In this document: in pieces, positions 1 to 8,452 of the stretch
Layout: every line of letters begins with the position of its first letter
How positions within the stretch are numbered: position 1 is the stretch's first letter
Source of the DNA: Klenkia marina
GTDB lineage: Bacteria > Actinomycetota > Actinomycetes > Mycobacteriales > Geodermatophilaceae
Reading direction: 5' to 3'
NCBI RefSeq assembly: GCF_900101025.1
Contig: NZ_FMUH01000003.1
Coordinates: 186,001-250,000 of the forward strand
DNA length: 64,000 nt
Notes under the pieces: model-generated
What the model was told of the DNA's origin: nothing
Databases searched by the model: none
What the model saw: only the letters and a program-made list of their open reading frames with translations
Position numbers and translations under genes: made by a program

Positions 1-812
1 CCCGCGAGATCGTGTTCTGCGGCGTCCACTTCATGGCCGAGACGGCCAAGATCCTGTCCCCGGACAAGACCGTGCTGCTGCCCGACCTCGACGCCGGCTG
101 CTCGCTGGCCGACTCGATCACCGCCGAGCAGCTGCGCGAGTGGAAGGCCGAGCACCCCGGCGCCGTCGTGGTCAGCTACGTCAACACCACCGCCGCGGTG
201 AAGGCCGAGACCGACATCTGCTGCACGTCGTCCAACGCCGCCGACGTGATCCGGTCGATCCCCGCCGACCGCGAGATCCTCTTCTGCCCCGACCAGTTCC
301 TCGGCGCGCACGTCAAGCGGGTCACCGGCCGGGAGAACATCCGCATCTGGGCCGGGGAGTGCCACGTGCACGCCGGCATCTCGCCGTCAGACGTCCGGTC
401 GCAGATCGCCGCGCACCCCGGCGCCGAGATCCTGGTGCACCCCGAGTGCGGCTGCACCACCTCGGTGCTCGACCTGGTCAGCAACGGCGACCTGCCGGCC
501 GACCGCACCCGGGTGCTCTCCACCGGCGGCATGGCCGAGGCCGCCGCGGCGACCCGGGCACCGCAGGTGCTCGTGGCCACCGAGGTCGGCATCCTGCACC
601 AGCTGCGGGCGCTGAACTCGGGCACGCAGTTCATCCCGATGAACGACCGGGCCGCCTGCCGCTACATGAAGATGATCACGCCGGCCAAGCTGCTGCGCAC
701 CCTGCAGACCGGCTACGGCGCCATCGAGGTGGCCCCCGACGTCGCCGCCCGCGCCCGCAAGGCCGTCGAGGCGATGATCGCCATCGGCGAACCCGGCCGC
801 GGCGGCGAGTGA
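1..812 (+). CDS. nadA: Quinolinate synthase NadA, 3' part (5' end outside window)
   Basis: NadA condenses iminoaspartate with dihydroxyacetone phosphate to quinolinate in de novo NAD synthesis, using a 4Fe-4S cluster. The reading frame is open to the left edge of the window (first full codon at base 3), so the N-terminal part is missing and the first GTG at 12 is internal. Family Cys positions are visible in the contexts '[10 protein letters not shown]', 'WAGECHVH' and '[10 protein letters not shown]', as is the C-terminal '[14 protein letters not shown]' stretch. nadB and nadC would be expected nearby but lie outside the window. A long palindrome follows the stop codon. Confidence 0.95.
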   Translation, partial: REIVFCGVHFMAETAKILSPDKTVLLPDLDAGCSLADSITAEQLREWKAEHPGAVVVSYVNTTAAVKAETDICCTSSNAADVIRSIPADREILFCPDQFLGAHVKRVTGRENIRIWAGECHVHAGISPSDVRSQIAAHPGAEILVHPECGCTTSVLDLVSNGDLPADRTRVLSTGGMAEAAAATRAPQVLVATEVGILHQLRALNSGTQFIPMNDRAACRYMKMITPAKLLRTLQTGYGAIEVAPDVAARARKAVEAMIAIGEPGRGGE

Positions 813-815
813 CCT

Positions 816-877
816 GGGTATCGGAAGCTCCACCCTGCTGATCGGGCCCGATGAGGGGGGTAGAGCTTCCGATACCC
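816..877. terminator. Long palindrome between convergent genes
   Basis: A perfect 15-bp inverted repeat (GGGTATCGGAAGCTC and its complement, 816-830 and 863-877) encloses a further imperfect stem centred on the palindrome ATCGGGCCCGAT (841-852), so the arms are about 31 nt each. It lies between the stop codons of nadA and the minus-strand permease, so it probably ends transcription from both sides. There is no T-tract. Confidence 0.7.
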
Positions 878-884
878 GGTGCGC

Positions 885-2138
885 TCAGACCTGGAGGGCG
901 GCCCACAGCGCGACCGTGGCCAGCACCAGGGTCAGCGGGACCGTCGCCAGGCCGACCAGGCTGAACCGGGCTGCGCTCGGTGAGGGCTCACCGGTGGCGG
1001 CGAACACCCGCCGCCACAGCAGGTTGGCCAGCGACCCGACGTAGGTCAGGTTGGGGCCGACGTTGACGCCGATGAGCACCGCGAGCAGCGTCGGTGTGCC
1101 GCCCACGGCGGCCGCGGCGGGCAGCAGAGCCAGGGTGGCGGGCAGGTTGTTGAGCAGGTTGGCCACGACGGCGGCGACGGCGGCCACCCCGAGCAGTGCG
1201 AGCAGGCCGTCGCCCCCGGGCAGCACCACCCCGAGCAGGCGTTCGAGGCCGTTCACCTGCAGCCCCAGCACGATGACCGACAGCCCGAACACGAACAGGG
1301 CGAACGGCAGGTTGGCGGCGGTGAGCAGGTCGACCGGCCGGGTGCGTCGGGTGACCAGCTGCTTGCCGGCCAGCACCAGGACGCCGACCAGTGCGGGCCA
1401 CACCGGCGCGATGTCGGTCAGCGAGGCGAACCCGAAGCCGACGACGGTGAGGCCGACGACGACGAGTGCCAGCACCGGGGCCGGCGGCACCTCGCGCACC
1501 GGCTCGCCCACGGGCACCCGCAGGTCGGCGCGGAACAGCCGGCGCAGCACCAGGTACTCGACCAGCACCGCGACCACCCACGGCCCGGCCATCAGCGCGG
1601 TGAAGTGCAGGAAGGTCAACCCGGTGGCGGCGAAGGCCAGCAGGTTGGTCAGGTTCGACACCGGCATGAGCAGCGAGGCCGAGTTCGACAGGTGCCCGGC
1701 GGCGTAGGCGTGCGGGCGGGCCGGCACCTTCATCCGCGCAGCGGTGGCCAGCACGACGGGCGTCAGCAGGACGACGGTGGCGTCCAGCGACAGCACGGCG
1801 GTGACCACGGCCGACAGTGCGACCACCCGCAGCAGCAACCCCTGCGGTGAGCGTCCGGCCCGGCGGGCGGTGACCGCGGCCGACCAGCTGAACAGGCCCT
1901 CGCGGTCGGCGAGGTCGCTGAGCAGCAGGATGACGACGAGGAAGCCGGCGGTGGGCGCGATCTCGGCGACCGTGTCCCGCGCCTCGCCCCACCCGACGAC
2001 GCCGACCGCGGCCAGCACCAGGGCCCCCGGGACGGCGACCGCGGCGGCCGGCACCCGGGGGGAGTCGACCACCGCGGCGACCAGCGAGGCGACCAGGAAG
2101 GCCCCGGCGAGCAGCAGGGCGAGAACGTCGACGGTCAC
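885..2138 (-). CDS. ArsB/SLC13-type anion permease
   Basis: Predicted 417-residue inner-membrane protein with about 11-12 hydrophobic segments spread over its whole length, resembling the ion transporter superfamily members ArsB, NhaD and SLC13 (divalent anion permeases). The segments 'NSASLLMPVSNLTNLLAF' and 'NLLNNLPATLALLP' are the paired Asn/Thr-rich re-entrant regions typical of this fold. The GTG start at 2138 overlaps the stop of the TauE/SafE gene by 4 bp, so the two are translationally coupled. The substrate cannot be read from sequence; pairing with a TauE-type exporter hints at a sulfur oxyanion or organic anion. No ars regulator is nearby, so arsenite export is only one option. Confidence 0.8.
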   Translation of the reverse strand: MTVDVLALLLAGAFLVASLVAAVVDSPRVPAAAVAVPGALVLAAVGVVGWGEARDTVAEIAPTAGFLVVILLLSDLADREGLFSWSAAVTARRAGRSPQGLLLRVVALSAVVTAVLSLDATVVLLTPVVLATAARMKVPARPHAYAAGHLSNSASLLMPVSNLTNLLAFAATGLTFLHFTALMAGPWVVAVLVEYLVLRRLFRADLRVPVGEPVREVPPAPVLALVVVGLTVVGFGFASLTDIAPVWPALVGVLVLAGKQLVTRRTRPVDLLTAANLPFALFVFGLSVIVLGLQVNGLERLLGVVLPGGDGLLALLGVAAVAAVVANLLNNLPATLALLPAAAAVGGTPTLLAVLIGVNVGPNLTYVGSLANLLWRRVFAATGEPSPSAARFSLVGLATVPLTLVLATVALWAALQV

Positions 2139-2890
2139 GGCCGCACGAACAGGTAGACCGCGACGGCGACGCCGAAGACGACGATGAACACCCGCAGCGG
2201 GGTGCTGGGGATGCGCCCGGCGACCTTCGCGCCGAGGTAGCCGCCCAGCAGGGCCGCCGGGGCGCAGACGGCGACCAGCAGCCAGTCGACCGGCCCGAAG
2301 ATGCCGAACACGACGACGGTGGTGCTCGCGGTCACCAGCGACAGCACGGCCTTGAGCGCGTTGGCCAGCTTGAGCCGGCCCAGGCCGACGGCGAGGACGG
2401 CGGTGAGGATGACCCCCAGCGCGCCGCCGAAGTAGCCGCCGTAGACGCAGGCCAGCAGCACGACGACGTAGAGCCACAGGGGGTCGCGGCGCTCGCCGTC
2501 GGTCTCGTTGGCCCGCAACCGCTTGGTGATGAGCGGTTGCACGCCGATGAGCAGGCTGGCCAGCAGCACCAGCACGGGCACGACGGTGTCGAAGGCCGAG
2601 GAGGGCGTGGTCAGCAGCAGGATGCTGCCCGCCGTGCCGCCCACGACGGCCACCGCGGACAGGGCGACGAGCCGCGTGCGCTGACCGCGGTAGTGCTCGC
2701 GGAAGCCGACGACGGCGCCGAGGTAGCCGGGCCACTGGGCCACGGAGTTGGTCACGTTGGCCGCCACGGTGGGCAGCCCGAGCGCGACGAGCGTCGGGAA
2801 CAGGATCAACGATCCGCCCCCGGCGACGGAGTTGATGCCCCCGGCCAGCAGGGCGACCCCTGCTGCCACGAGCAGGTCGACGACGGACAC
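2135..2890 (-). CDS. TauE/SafE-family sulfite/organosulfur exporter-like protein
   Basis: 251-residue membrane protein of the TauE/SafE (DUF81) family. The N-terminal 'GGINSVAGGGSLILFPTLVALG' region and the later 'YGGYFGGALGVILTAVL' segment are the two inverted-repeat signature stretches, and about eight hydrophobic segments are seen. The GTG at 2890 was chosen because the hydrophobic domain starts immediately after it; a longer in-frame start (2944) would add a basic leader unlike the family. It is first in a two-gene unit with the ArsB-like permease. Members move sulfite, sulfoacetate or related anions; the substrate here is unknown. Confidence 0.85.
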   Translation of the reverse strand: MSVVDLLVAAGVALLAGGINSVAGGGSLILFPTLVALGLPTVAANVTNSVAQWPGYLGAVVGFREHYRGQRTRLVALSAVAVVGGTAGSILLLTTPSSAFDTVVPVLVLLASLLIGVQPLITKRLRANETDGERRDPLWLYVVVLLACVYGGYFGGALGVILTAVLAVGLGRLKLANALKAVLSLVTASTTVVVFGIFGPVDWLLVAVCAPAALLGGYLGAKVAGRIPSTPLRVFIVVFGVAVAVYLFVRP

Positions 2891-3042
2891 GAGCGGCGAG
2901 CCTACGGTCCGTCCCTGCCGATCCCCGGCCCGACGGCGGTGCACGTGTCGCGCACCGGGCTGTGAGCAGTGGCACTTCCGCAGGTCGAGGCAGGCGCGGC
3001 CGATGCGGTTGGGCGGCGCAACGGCCGGGCATGGTGGGCGCC

Positions 3043-4620
3043 ATGCGCAAGTGGTGGCCGCTGGTGGCGGTCTGTGCCGGCACGTTCATGCTCCTGATCG
3101 ACGTCACGATCGTGAACGTCGCCCTGCCCGACATCGCCACCTCCCTGGGGACGTCGTTCGACCAGCTGCAGTGGGTGGTCGACGTGTACGCCCTCGGCCT
3201 GGCCGCCCTGGTGCTGGGCGCCGGGTCGCTGGCCGACCTGTACGGCCGCCGGCGTCTCTACCTGGGCGGGCTGACGCTGTTCGCGCTCAGCTCGCTGGCC
3301 TGCGGGCTGGCGCCGAACGCCGAGCTGCTCATCGTGGCGCGGGCGGTCCAGGGCATCGGCGCGGCCGCCATGTTCAGCACCACCATCGCGCTGCTCAACG
3401 CGATCTACCAGGGGCGGGACCGTGGCACCGCGTTCGGCATCTGGGGCGCCGTGGTGGGGGCCGCCGCCGCGGCCGGCCCGATCCTGGGCGGCCTGCTCAC
3501 CGAGCTGTCGTGGCGCTGGATCTTCCTGGTCAACCTGCCGGTGTCGCTGTTCGCCGTCCTGCTGACCCTGAAGGTGGTCGAGGAGTCCAAGCAGTCGGGC
3601 GCCCCGCACCCCGACGTTTCCGGCATCGCCGCCTTCACCCTCGGCGCCGGGGCCGTGGTCTACGGACTCGTCGAGGCCGCCGCGAACGGCTGGGCGCCGG
3701 TCGGCTCGTGGGGCCCGATCGTGGCCGGACTCGTCGTGCTGGTGGGCTGGGTGCTGCTCGAGCTGCGCCGCGAGGCCCCGATGCTCGACCTGCGGCTGTT
3801 CCGCACCTCGCGGTTCACCGGCATCATGCTCGGCTCGCTGCTGCTGAACCTGGCCGCGTTCGCCAACTCGCTCTACATCTCCCTGTGGCTCCAGTCGATC
3901 CTGGGCCTGAGCCCGCTGCAGGCCGGCCTGGTGTTCATCCCGCTGTCGGCGGTCAGCTTCGTGACCGCGGCGATCGCCGGGCGCCGCTTCACCGACCGGT
4001 CACCCCGGGTCGTGCTCGCCGTCGGCCTGGCCCTCGTCGGCGCCGGTGTGCTGCTCATGGCCCGGGTCGACGCCGGCACGAGCTGGGGCGTGCTGGTGCC
4101 CGGGCTGGCCGTGCTGGGTCTGGGCGTCGGCATCTGCAACCCGGTGGTCACCTCGGCCGCGCTGGCGTCGGTGCCGCGCGAGCGCAGCGGCATGGCCTCC
4201 GGCGCGGTGAACACCGCCCGGCAGCTGGGCTTCGCGGTGGGCGTCGCCGTCCTGGGGTCGGTGTTCGCCGCCGGCGCGAGCCGGGTGCTCACCGACGGCG
4301 GCGCGCCCGACCCGGCCGGGACGGCGTCCGCGCTGTCCGGCGGGCAGGCGCAGCAGATCGTCGGGTCGGCACCGGAGGAGGCCCGCGCCGGGCTCACGGA
4401 GCTGCTGGGCGCCGCCTACGCCGACGGCCTGCGCGACGTGCTGCTGGTCGCCGGCGCCGCCGGGCTGGTCGGTGCGCTGCTGGTCGCGCTGCTCGTCCGC
4501 GGCCCGGTTCCCCAGCACGACGAGAAGGGGGAGCAGCCCGCGGACGGGGGTGACGCGCACGGTCGGCACGAGGCACCGCACACCCCGGCGCACGAGTCCG
4601 ACTCCGAACCCGTGCGCTGA
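3043..4620 (+). CDS. MFS drug exporter, DHA2 (EmrB/QacA) family
   Basis: 525-residue major-facilitator protein. 'LIDVTIVNVALPDIA' near residue 20 is the DHA2 motif D1 and 'LADLYGRRR' is motif A. The motif C region lies at 'GAVVGAAAAAGPILGG'. About 14 hydrophobic segments fit the 14-TMS drug:H+ antiporter-2 group. The C-terminal tail (last about 35 residues) is hydrophilic and His/Glu-rich. The ATG at 3043 was preferred over an upstream in-frame start (2962) because family members start just before the first helix. No regulator is adjacent, so the exported compound is unknown. Confidence 0.9.
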   Translation: MRKWWPLVAVCAGTFMLLIDVTIVNVALPDIATSLGTSFDQLQWVVDVYALGLAALVLGAGSLADLYGRRRLYLGGLTLFALSSLACGLAPNAELLIVARAVQGIGAAAMFSTTIALLNAIYQGRDRGTAFGIWGAVVGAAAAAGPILGGLLTELSWRWIFLVNLPVSLFAVLLTLKVVEESKQSGAPHPDVSGIAAFTLGAGAVVYGLVEAAANGWAPVGSWGPIVAGLVVLVGWVLLELRREAPMLDLRLFRTSRFTGIMLGSLLLNLAAFANSLYISLWLQSILGLSPLQAGLVFIPLSAVSFVTAAIAGRRFTDRSPRVVLAVGLALVGAGVLLMARVDAGTSWGVLVPGLAVLGLGVGICNPVVTSAALASVPRERSGMASGAVNTARQLGFAVGVAVLGSVFAAGASRVLTDGGAPDPAGTASALSGGQAQQIVGSAPEEARAGLTELLGAAYADGLRDVLLVAGAAGLVGALLVALLVRGPVPQHDEKGEQPADGGDAHGRHEAPHTPAHESDSEPVR

Positions 4621-4646
4621 GCGGCGGCGCGGGCCAGACTCGGGCC

Positions 4647-5366
4647 GTGCCCGCACCGTTCCCCACCGACTGGTCCCGCGCCCTCGTGGTGGCCGCGCAC
4701 CCCGACGACGTCGAGTACGGGGTGGCCGCCGCGGTCGCCGTCTGGACCGCCGCCGGCAAGGAGGTGCACTACCTGCTCGCCACCCGCGGCGAGGCCGGGA
4801 TCGCCGGGATGCCCCCGGCGCAGGCCGGCCCGCTGCGCGAGGAGGAGGAACGCCGCTCGGCCGCCGTCGTCGGCGTGACCGAGGTGGAGTTCCTCGACCA
4901 CCGCGACGGCACCTTGGTCGAGGGCCCGGAGCTGCGCCGTGACCTGGCCGCGGCGATTCGCCGGCACCGGCCCGAGCTGGTGGTGACCCTGCACGGCGGC
5001 GACACCTGGACGACACCCGACGTCACCCCCGCCGCCTGGAACTCCGCCGACCACCGGGCGCTGTCCCGCTCGGTGCTCGACGCGGTGGCCGACGCCGGCA
5101 ACGAGTGGATCTTCCCCGACCTGACCGAGGCACCCTGGTCGGGCACGCAGTACGTGGCGGTGCAGACCATCGGCGAGCCGCCGCACACGGTCGACGTCAC
5201 CGACGGGGTTGAGGCCGCGGTGGCGTCGCTGAGCGAGCACCGGCGCTACCTCGAGGTGCTCGCCCCCGACGTCCCGGTCGCCGAGCAGGCCCGGCAGCAG
5301 ATCGACCAGGCGACGCTCACCGAGGACGGCGGACGGCGGGTCGGGTTCCGGCTGTTCTGGGGCTGA
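4647..5366 (+). CDS. PIG-L family N-acetyl deacetylase
   Basis: 239-residue protein of the LmbE/PIG-L family of zinc-dependent deacetylases, the family of MshB and Mca in mycothiol metabolism. 'VVAAHPDDVEYG' supplies the AHPDD zinc and catalytic motif, and 'EFLDHRDG' and 'NSADHRALS' supply further metal-ligand regions. It is too short and divergent to be assigned to MshB with confidence. It starts with GTG 26 bp after the MFS gene and may be cotranscribed with it. The substrate is probably an N-acetylated sugar or sugar conjugate. Confidence 0.85.
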   Translation: MPAPFPTDWSRALVVAAHPDDVEYGVAAAVAVWTAAGKEVHYLLATRGEAGIAGMPPAQAGPLREEEERRSAAVVGVTEVEFLDHRDGTLVEGPELRRDLAAAIRRHRPELVVTLHGGDTWTTPDVTPAAWNSADHRALSRSVLDAVADAGNEWIFPDLTEAPWSGTQYVAVQTIGEPPHTVDVTDGVEAAVASLSEHRRYLEVLAPDVPVAEQARQQIDQATLTEDGGRRVGFRLFWG

Positions 5367-5369
5367 CGC

Positions 5370-6215
5370 TCACGGCGTCGGCGCGACCGTCCGCGTCGTC
5401 CGGGCCCGGCGGCGGGCGCGGCGCACCAGCGGGACGGCGACCGCGGCGGCGACGGCGACCACCAGCAGCCAGGGCAGCAGCACGCCGAGCACCACGAGCG
5501 CACCCCCGAAGGCGGCGGTCAACGACCCCCACCCGGTGCTGAGCCCGCCCAGGAAGCCGGGGTCGTCGTCCTCGGCGGCCGCCTCGGTCTCGACCAGCTG
5601 CACCGAGAGGGTGGTGAGCTCGACCTGGTCGGCCAGCGCGGTGCGCTCGGCCTGCAACGCCTCGAGGTCCTGCTGGCGGATCGACAGCTCCTGCTCGGCC
5701 GCGAGCAGGTCGGCGGTGGTGGCCGCGCCGGCCATGAGGGCCTCGAGCCGGGTGACCGACGTCTGCAGCGCGGAGATGCGGGCGTCGAGGTCGACGGCGG
5801 TGCTGGTGACGTCGTCGCGGACGACGGACACGCTGCTCAGGTCACCCATGCGGTCGAGCTCGTCGAGCACCCCGGTGAGCTCGTCGGCGGGCACGCGCAG
5901 CACCAGGTCGGCGACGGTGGTGTCGCCCGAGGTCCGCGGGACCGTCCGCTCCGATCGCTGGTCGACCCGCCCGCCGCGGTCCTCGACCAGCTCGCTGACC
6001 TGCTGGGCGCCGGCGGCGGGGTCGTCCACGGCGACCGTGGTGTCGGCGGTGGTGACCACCTGGCGCTCGGTGTCCTCGACGGACGGCGCACCGGCCGCGT
6101 CCGCGGGGGCGGCGTAGGACCCCTGGGAGTCCGCGCCGCCGACCCCGCCGCCCGAGCAGCCACCCAGCAGGAGCGCGCTGAGGACCGCGGCCAGTGCCCA
6201 CCGGTTGCGTCGCAT
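5370..6215 (-). CDS. DUF4349 lipoprotein
   Basis: 281 residues. The N-terminus has a basic start, a hydrophobic core and a lipobox 'LLGGC', so the mature protein should be lipid-anchored from Cys20 or nearby. The central part (residues about 50-200) matches the DUF4349 pattern: an alpha/beta region, then a coiled-coil of 'LDARISALQTSVTRLEALM' type with heptads up to about residue 200. A C-terminal transmembrane helix (about 235-262) is followed by an Arg-rich tail. Function is unknown; relatives are widespread in Gram-positive bacteria. It converges with the PIG-L gene with 3 bp between the stops. Confidence 0.85.
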   Translation of the reverse strand: MRRNRWALAAVLSALLLGGCSGGGVGGADSQGSYAAPADAAGAPSVEDTERQVVTTADTTVAVDDPAAGAQQVSELVEDRGGRVDQRSERTVPRTSGDTTVADLVLRVPADELTGVLDELDRMGDLSSVSVVRDDVTSTAVDLDARISALQTSVTRLEALMAGAATTADLLAAEQELSIRQQDLEALQAERTALADQVELTTLSVQLVETEAAAEDDDPGFLGGLSTGWGSLTAAFGGALVVLGVLLPWLLVVAVAAAVAVPLVRRARRRARTTRTVAPTP

Positions 6216-6287
6216 GCGTCGGGACCGTAGGCCGCTCCGCCGCCGACCGGCCAGATGCGAGACCCGATCGTGACGCTCGAGTGGTCC

Positions 6288-6312
6288 ACGGGGGGTCGAC
6301 GTCGCCCCCCGT
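6288..6312 (-). terminator. Hairpin after the NmrA-like gene
   Basis: ACGGGGGG (6288-6295) pairs with CCCCCCGT (6305-6312) around a 9-nt loop that is itself nearly palindromic. It lies directly downstream of the minus-strand stop codon at 6319. There is no clear T-run. Confidence 0.55.
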
Positions 6313-6318
6313 TGGGCG

Positions 6319-7161
6319 TCAGCCGGTCAGCTGGTCGCGCACCGTGCGGGGCTCCCGGCCGAGCAGCTCGCCGAGCAGAGGATCGGTGCCGGCGAACAGG
6401 CCCTGGGCCGCGGCCTCGTACATGCCGAGGGTGAACCTCGCGACGTGGGCGGGGCGGCCGGCGTCGGTCTGCGCGGCCAGCCACGCGTCGGGCCCGACGA
6501 CGGCGGTGCCCACGGGCCGGCCGGTCACCTCGCCGGCCAGGGTCGCCACCTCGGCGAACGTGGGGGCCCGGGCGGCGGTGAGGGTCAGGGGGCCGTCGTA
6601 CCCACCGGCGGCCAGCACGACGGCGGCCGCCTTGGCCGCGTCCTCCCGGGCGGTCCAGGAGACCGGTCCGTCGACCGGGACGACGACCTCGCCGGTCTCC
6701 CGCCATGGGCCGGCCAGCCAGTCCAGGCTGTGCATGTAGAAGCCGTTGCGCAGCGATGTCCAGGCCAGGCCGGAGGCGGCGAGCACCTGCTCGGTGCGGG
6801 CGTGCACCACGGCCGGGGCGAACGGCGAGGGGTCGGCGGCGCCCTGGTGGCTGGTGTAGAGCACCCGGCCGACCCCGGCGTCGACGGCGGCCTCGACCGC
6901 CGCGGTGTGCAGCGCGACGCCGTCGGCACCCGGGTCGTTGGAGGAGACCAGCAGCAGCTGGTCGGCGCCGGCGAAGGCGGCGCGCATGGCGGCGGGGTCG
7001 TCGTAGCCGGCTCGGCGGACGGCGACCCCGCGGTCGGCGAACCGCTGGGCGCGGGCCGGGTCGCGCACGACGACGGTGACCTCGGCGGCCGGGACGCGTT
7101 CGAGCAGGTGGTCGACGGTGGCGCCGTTGAGGGCGCCGGTGGCTCCGGTGACGGTGATCAT
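6319..7161 (-). CDS. NmrA-like NAD(P)-dependent reductase (atypical SDR)
   Basis: 280-residue Rossmann protein. It begins 'MITVTGATGALNG', the GxxGxxG-type nucleotide-binding turn of NmrA/QorB-like atypical short-chain dehydrogenases, and 'LLLVSSNDPGAD' is the conserved strand after the second helix. The SDR Tyr-x3-Lys pair is not obvious, consistent with NmrA-type sensors or quinone reductases. It is divergent from the TetR gene 81 bp away, so it is the likely target of that repressor. A role in electrophile or quinone detoxification would fit but is inferred. Confidence 0.85.
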   Translation of the reverse strand: MITVTGATGALNGATVDHLLERVPAAEVTVVVRDPARAQRFADRGVAVRRAGYDDPAAMRAAFAGADQLLLVSSNDPGADGVALHTAAVEAAVDAGVGRVLYTSHQGAADPSPFAPAVVHARTEQVLAASGLAWTSLRNGFYMHSLDWLAGPWRETGEVVVPVDGPVSWTAREDAAKAAAVVLAAGGYDGPLTLTAARAPTFAEVATLAGEVTGRPVGTAVVGPDAWLAAQTDAGRPAHVARFTLGMYEAAAQGLFAGTDPLLGELLGREPRTVRDQLTG

Positions 7162-7179
7162 GGCTGGGCTCCTGAGATC

Positions 7180-7215
7180 GCTGCTACCTCGATGGTGGTA
7201 TCGACGCTAACAGAA
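7180..7215. promoter_or_regulatory. Divergent promoter/operator region, NmrA-like gene and TetR gene
   Basis: The 81-bp divergent gap holds an imperfect dyad, CGATggtggtATCG (about 7191-7204), flanked by further loosely symmetric bases (CTACC on the left, CGCTAAC on the right). Its size and position suit a TetR dimer, but the symmetry is weak. Confidence 0.35.
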
Positions 7216-7242
7216 GGCCCGGATCGGCGCTATCGTCCTGGC

Positions 7243-7962
7243 ATGACCGCGAGCACCCGGCCCCGCGCCGACACCCGGCAGGCGATCGTCGAGGCCGCCG
7301 TCGGGCTGCTGCGGTCCGGTGGCGCCGAGGCGGTGACCACTCGCGCGGTCGCCGAGGCCGCCGGGGTGCAGGCGCCGGCCATCTACCGGGCGTTCGGCGA
7401 CAAGGACGGCCTGCTCGAGGCCGTCGTGGAGCACGAGCTGGCCGAGCACGTCGCCGCCAAGGCCGCCGTCGTCCGGGCGGCGGGGGAGTCCGGTGCCGAC
7501 CCGGTGGAGGACCTGCGGGAGGGATGGCGGAGCCAGGTCGAGTTCGGGCTGTCCCACCCGGCGGTGTTCGGCCTGCTGAGTGATCCTGCGCGAGCCGGTC
7601 GGTCGGCCGCGGCGCAGGCGGGGCGGGAGGTGCTGGCGGCGCGGGTGCACCGGGTCGCCCAGGCGGGGCGGTTGGCGGTGGGCGAGCAGCACGCCGCCGA
7701 GCTGGTGCACGCCGCCGGCACGGGTCTGGTGCTCACGCTGCTGGCGCTGCCGGCCGACCGGCGGGACCCCGCGCTGGCCGACGCCATGCTCGACGCCGTC
7801 CTGGCCCGGGTCCTGGTCGACGCCCCGACCGCCGGGGACCCGGGGGTGGTGCCCGCGGCGGCGGCGCTGCGGGCGCACGCCGACGACCTCGACGTCCTCA
7901 GCCCGGGCGAGCGGTCGCTGCTGGCCGAGTGGCTGGACCGGGTCGTCGCCGCCGGGCGGTAA
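7243..7962 (+). CDS. TetR/AcrR family transcriptional regulator
   Basis: 239 residues. The N-terminal helix-turn-helix is clear: 'RQAIVEAAVGLLRSGG' then 'TTRAVAEAAGVQAPAIYRAF' then 'DKDGLLEAVV'. The remaining two thirds is an all-helical ligand domain without recognisable specificity. The ATG at 7243 fits the family; the frame stays open upstream only because of base composition. Divergence from the NmrA-like gene suggests autoregulation plus control of that reductase. Confidence 0.92.
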   Translation: MTASTRPRADTRQAIVEAAVGLLRSGGAEAVTTRAVAEAAGVQAPAIYRAFGDKDGLLEAVVEHELAEHVAAKAAVVRAAGESGADPVEDLREGWRSQVEFGLSHPAVFGLLSDPARAGRSAAAQAGREVLAARVHRVAQAGRLAVGEQHAAELVHAAGTGLVLTLLALPADRRDPALADAMLDAVLARVLVDAPTAGDPGVVPAAAALRAHADDLDVLSPGERSLLAEWLDRVVAAGR

Positions 7963-7976
7963 GGTCGGCCGCACGA

Positions 7977-8398
7977 CGGACGAGTCGGCTGGGCGGTCGC
8001 GTCGGTGGGGGAGACCCCGCCGCCGAGGAACGTCCGGGCTCCACAGGGCAGGGTGGTCGCCAACAGCGACCCGGGGTGACCCGCGGGACAGTGCCACAGA
8101 GAACAGACCGCCAGCGGTGCCGTTCCGACGGTGCAGGCTGGTAAGGGTGAAACGGTGGTGCAAGAGACCACCAGCGCTCCGGGTGACCGGAGCGGCTCGG
8201 TAAACCCCACCCGGAGCAAGGTCAGGAAGGTCCGGCGGTTCGCCGCTGGTCCGCGGAGGCGTTCGAGGGCTGCCCGCCCGAGCCTCCGGGTAGACCGCTC
8301 GAGCCTGCGAGCAATCGCAGGCCTAGATGGATGACCGCCCATCGGGACCGCCGCGAGGCACCCGGGGACAGAACCCGGCGTACAGGCCGACTCGTCCG
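7977..8398 (+). ncRNA. rnpB: RNase P RNA (class A)
   Basis: The catalytic RNA of RNase P, which processes tRNA 5' ends. The ends pair as helix P1: GGACGAGTCGGC near 7978 with GCCGACTCGTCC near 8386-8397. Conserved core segments appear in the right order: 'GAGGAACGTCCGGGCT' (8025-8040), 'ACAGAGAACAGACCGCC' (about 8094-8110), 'GTAAGGGTGAAACGGTGG' (about 8141-8158), 'GTAAACCCCACC' (about 8200), 'TAGATGGATGACCGCC' (8324-8339) and 'GACAGAACCCGGCGTACAGG' (about 8367-8386). The length, about 420 nt, is typical for actinobacteria. Exact ends are set from P1 and may be off by a few bases. Confidence 0.96.
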
Positions 8399-8419
8399 TC
8401 GTCCTCGCCTGTCTGCTTC

Positions 8420-8435
8420 ACTGGTCATGACCGGT
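8420..8435 (+). promoter_or_regulatory. DasR-type (dre-like) operator upstream of nagA
   Basis: ACTGGTCATGACCGGT is a near-perfect dyad that differs by few bases from the Streptomyces dre consensus ACTGGTCTAGACCAST bound by the GntR/HutC regulator DasR. It lies 17 bp before the nagA GTG. A GntR/UTRA regulator is the third gene of the operon, so autoregulation by an amino-sugar phosphate is likely (inference). Confidence 0.8.
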
Positions 8436-8452
8436 CGGACCAGGGAGGCCCC

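Noticed and set aside
885-2138. Assignment as an arsenite pump
   Set aside because: The fold fits ArsB, but there is no arsR, arsC or arsA nearby and the coupled gene is TauE/SafE-like, so only the superfamily is claimed.
4647-5366. Assignment as MshB of mycothiol synthesis
   Set aside because: Only the general PIG-L motifs are visible and no other mycothiol gene is in the window.
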